From Coptodactyla brooksi (lineage: Eukaryota; Arthropoda; Insecta; Coleoptera; Scarabaeidae), in assembly GCA_033557675.1 (NCBI GenBank), contig JAWQRM010000065.1, forward strand, positions 1-32,928: DNA of 32,928 bases, written 5' to 3'. Under the pieces are notes generated by a model. That model worked only from the letters and a program-made list of their open reading frames with translations, did not search any database and was not told the origin of the DNA. The stretch's first letter is position 1; every line of letters starts with the position of its first letter. The translations under genes and the position numbers were made by a program. Positions 31,755-32,928 of this stretch are shown in pieces.

Positions 31755-31865
31755 GCTACAGAGGCTCATAGGGGAATTGCCAAATTCAATTCTGGAAATT
31801 TCGACCTCGGTGATGCGCCCCACTCTGGTCACCCGACCGAAATAGATTCAAACCCTATTAAGTAA
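31755..31865 (+). pseudogene. Mariner transposase N-terminal scrap
   Basis: The frame reads IAKFNSGNFDLGDAPHSGHP then TEIDSNPIK and a stop. This is the conserved W-F-x-K-F-x-S-G-x-F-D-L-x-D-x-x-R-S-G-R-P stretch at the end of the mariner DNA-binding domain (Mos1-type). Arg residues of RSGRP are changed to His. No catalytic part follows. Confidence 0.72.
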
Positions 31866-31967
31866 TTTAAAATGTAGGCATGTCTACAAACGTCATTTCC
31901 TACGTTCTACTAATTTTTCTTAATGAAAGACCGGGTTTTCAGAAGCCAGACTTTCATCGATCTAGAT

Positions 31968-32928
31968 CAGAGGTAGTCAAGCTTTTTATACAGGTCCCCC
32001 ACGAATTCCACAGTAATAGTGGCTTATGAAAGTAGGGAAGTAACTTTACTTTATAAAATTTATAAAACAGAGTTACAGCAAGCTAAAACTTATAATAATA
32101 ATTACCTACCAAATACTATGTCGGACTTTTGCTAAATTAGGCAGAATAAATCTTTATAAAAGAACTTACTGCCTTTAAATTTATCTGTTTACTTATATTT
32201 TGCATACATAGAAGCATGAAGTCTCTTTCGGAAATATTCAGGCGATTTCTTTCTTTGGTCGTAATATGATTAACAGCACTAAAGCCTGATTCCACAAGGT
32301 ATGAGGTAGGGAAAAATATCAATAAATTTAATGTCATTTTCCACATATTTGGATATAAAACACGCATTTTCTTATTTTGCCATAGGTTTGCATATCTACC
32401 ACTGTCGAATTTATGTTTACTTTCTTTATCATATCTAACTTCTAACAGTTTTTCTTGGCAAGTTGTATCAGCCTCTTCAATATTTGCGATAAAAAGATTT
32501 TTTATCCAGTCATACACCTTCAATTTCAAAATATCTTCTAATCGTTTTTCCGTTTCGAATTGCATTGAGGTGGCTACTAAATCTGTCAATATCCTCTGGA
32601 GTTACATCGTCTTTTATAGATGATAATTCAGGAAACTGATGAAAATATTTCTTCAATACATTATAATGAAGTAGTTCAAGTTTTTCAATAAATAATGACA
32701 ATGCTTTGGCAACCTATAAAAGTTTTTTTAGCTCCTTCAAGCTGCAAATTGATATAATTAAATCTCTTGAAAAGATCTGCCGAATAAAAGGCATCATTCT
32801 TTACTGTTTTCAACTGTTGACATAGATTGGTCTCACTATTACTTTGAAAAAATGTATCACACTATCATATAATGTTACAAAACGAGCCAAAGATGTACCT
32901 TTTGACAGCCACCGAACTGCTGTATGCA
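31968..32928 (-). mobile_element. hAT element, 3' end to window edge
   Basis: CAGAGGTAGTCAAGCTTTTT at 31968 is a typical hAT terminal inverted repeat (CAGNGGT...CAA...TTTT). The eight bases before it, ATCTAGAT (31960-31967), fit the nTnnnnAn and nnnTAnnn target-site patterns of this superfamily. The other end lies outside the window, so the duplication cannot be confirmed. Confidence 0.78.
32137..32928 (-). pseudogene. hAT transposase, C-terminal half, frameshifted and cut by the window end
   Basis: From the window edge the minus strand reads LWLV, then SETNLCQQLKTVKNDAFYSA and DLFKRFNYINLQLEGAK (about 32850-32725), as in ZBED5/SCAND3-like hAT transposases. Next is a frame with FPELSSIKDDVTPEDIDRFS (32701-32510), which overlaps by about 80 bases the frame carrying the dimerisation domain: FPTSYLVESGFSAVNHITTK, ERNRLNISERDFMLLC (32589-32137). 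The overlap means one frameshift near 32560-32590. Further stops occur near the window edge. The C-terminal dimerisation domain is well kept, so this copy is younger than most elements in the window. Confidence 0.88.

Noticed and set aside
1..32928. CRISPR array, tRNA or rRNA genes, bacterial operons
   Set aside because: No regular spacer array, no cloverleaf with a proper B box and no rRNA-like stretch were seen; the sequence is eukaryotic in character.

Overview
This window looks like a stretch of insect nuclear genome. It is very AT-rich, has no operon-like gene packing and no long open reading frame, and is filled with decayed transposable elements of typical arthropod families (Tc1/mariner, pogo, piggyBac, hAT, Penelope-like, RTE/Jockey-type LINEs). 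Several families are familiar from ants, bees and other insects, but the order cannot be fixed from sequence alone. I found no convincing intact host gene, tRNA, rRNA or CRISPR array. Nearly every recognisable protein trace is a broken transposase or reverse transcriptase with stops and frameshifts.

Layout. 1-480 is AT-rich low-complexity DNA. 761-1260 is a LINE endonuclease remnant, followed by a 556-bp pogo/Tigger-like MITE (1348-1903, TA target sites). About 2497-4870 is a three-level nest: a mariner with a plant-type (soymar-like) transposase on the minus strand is split by an element with 139-bp inverted arms ending in CACYATG (Transib-like), which itself holds a second, different mariner. 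6099-8149 is a piggyBac element with both TTAA target sites, a decayed minus-strand transposase, a long internal hairpin and a solo copy of the Transib-like arm. 8154-8620 is a GC-richer island with a 39-codon ORF. 9160-9395 is the first of a family of palindromic hairpin elements.

9660-12116 holds only a Tc1 fragment and small hairpins. 12117-12560 is a second copy of the plant-type mariner, next to a hairpin element. 13395-13775 is the C-terminal end of a pogo-clade transposase with a Cys-rich tail. 14200-14975 is a LINE with a reverse-transcriptase start. 15000-17370 has no recognisable gene. 17380-18690 is an internally deleted mariner whose 5' end occurs twice. 18830-19243 is a Penelope-like reverse transcriptase that runs straight into a hairpin element.

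The right half continues in the same style: more copies of the second mariner (19779-20445, 22439-22690, perhaps 27560-27690), a LINE 3' part (23318-24110), another mariner (25386-26142), a hairpin element (26719-26897), a mariner N-terminal scrap (31755-31865), and a hAT element from 31968 that leaves the window.

The most unusual signal is the hairpin family. Six members or fragments (9160, 12648, 19214, 20463, 23239 and 26719), plus two related sites (9631, 18314), are present. Four of the members and both related sites carry the same small architecture: YTGAWRAT, a short self-complementary stem, then GAAA or GAAAC. This resembles the catalytic core of hammerhead ribozymes, which are known from Penelope-like retroelements, and one member directly abuts Penelope reverse-transcriptase sequence. 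The link is inference and needs folding and cleavage tests.
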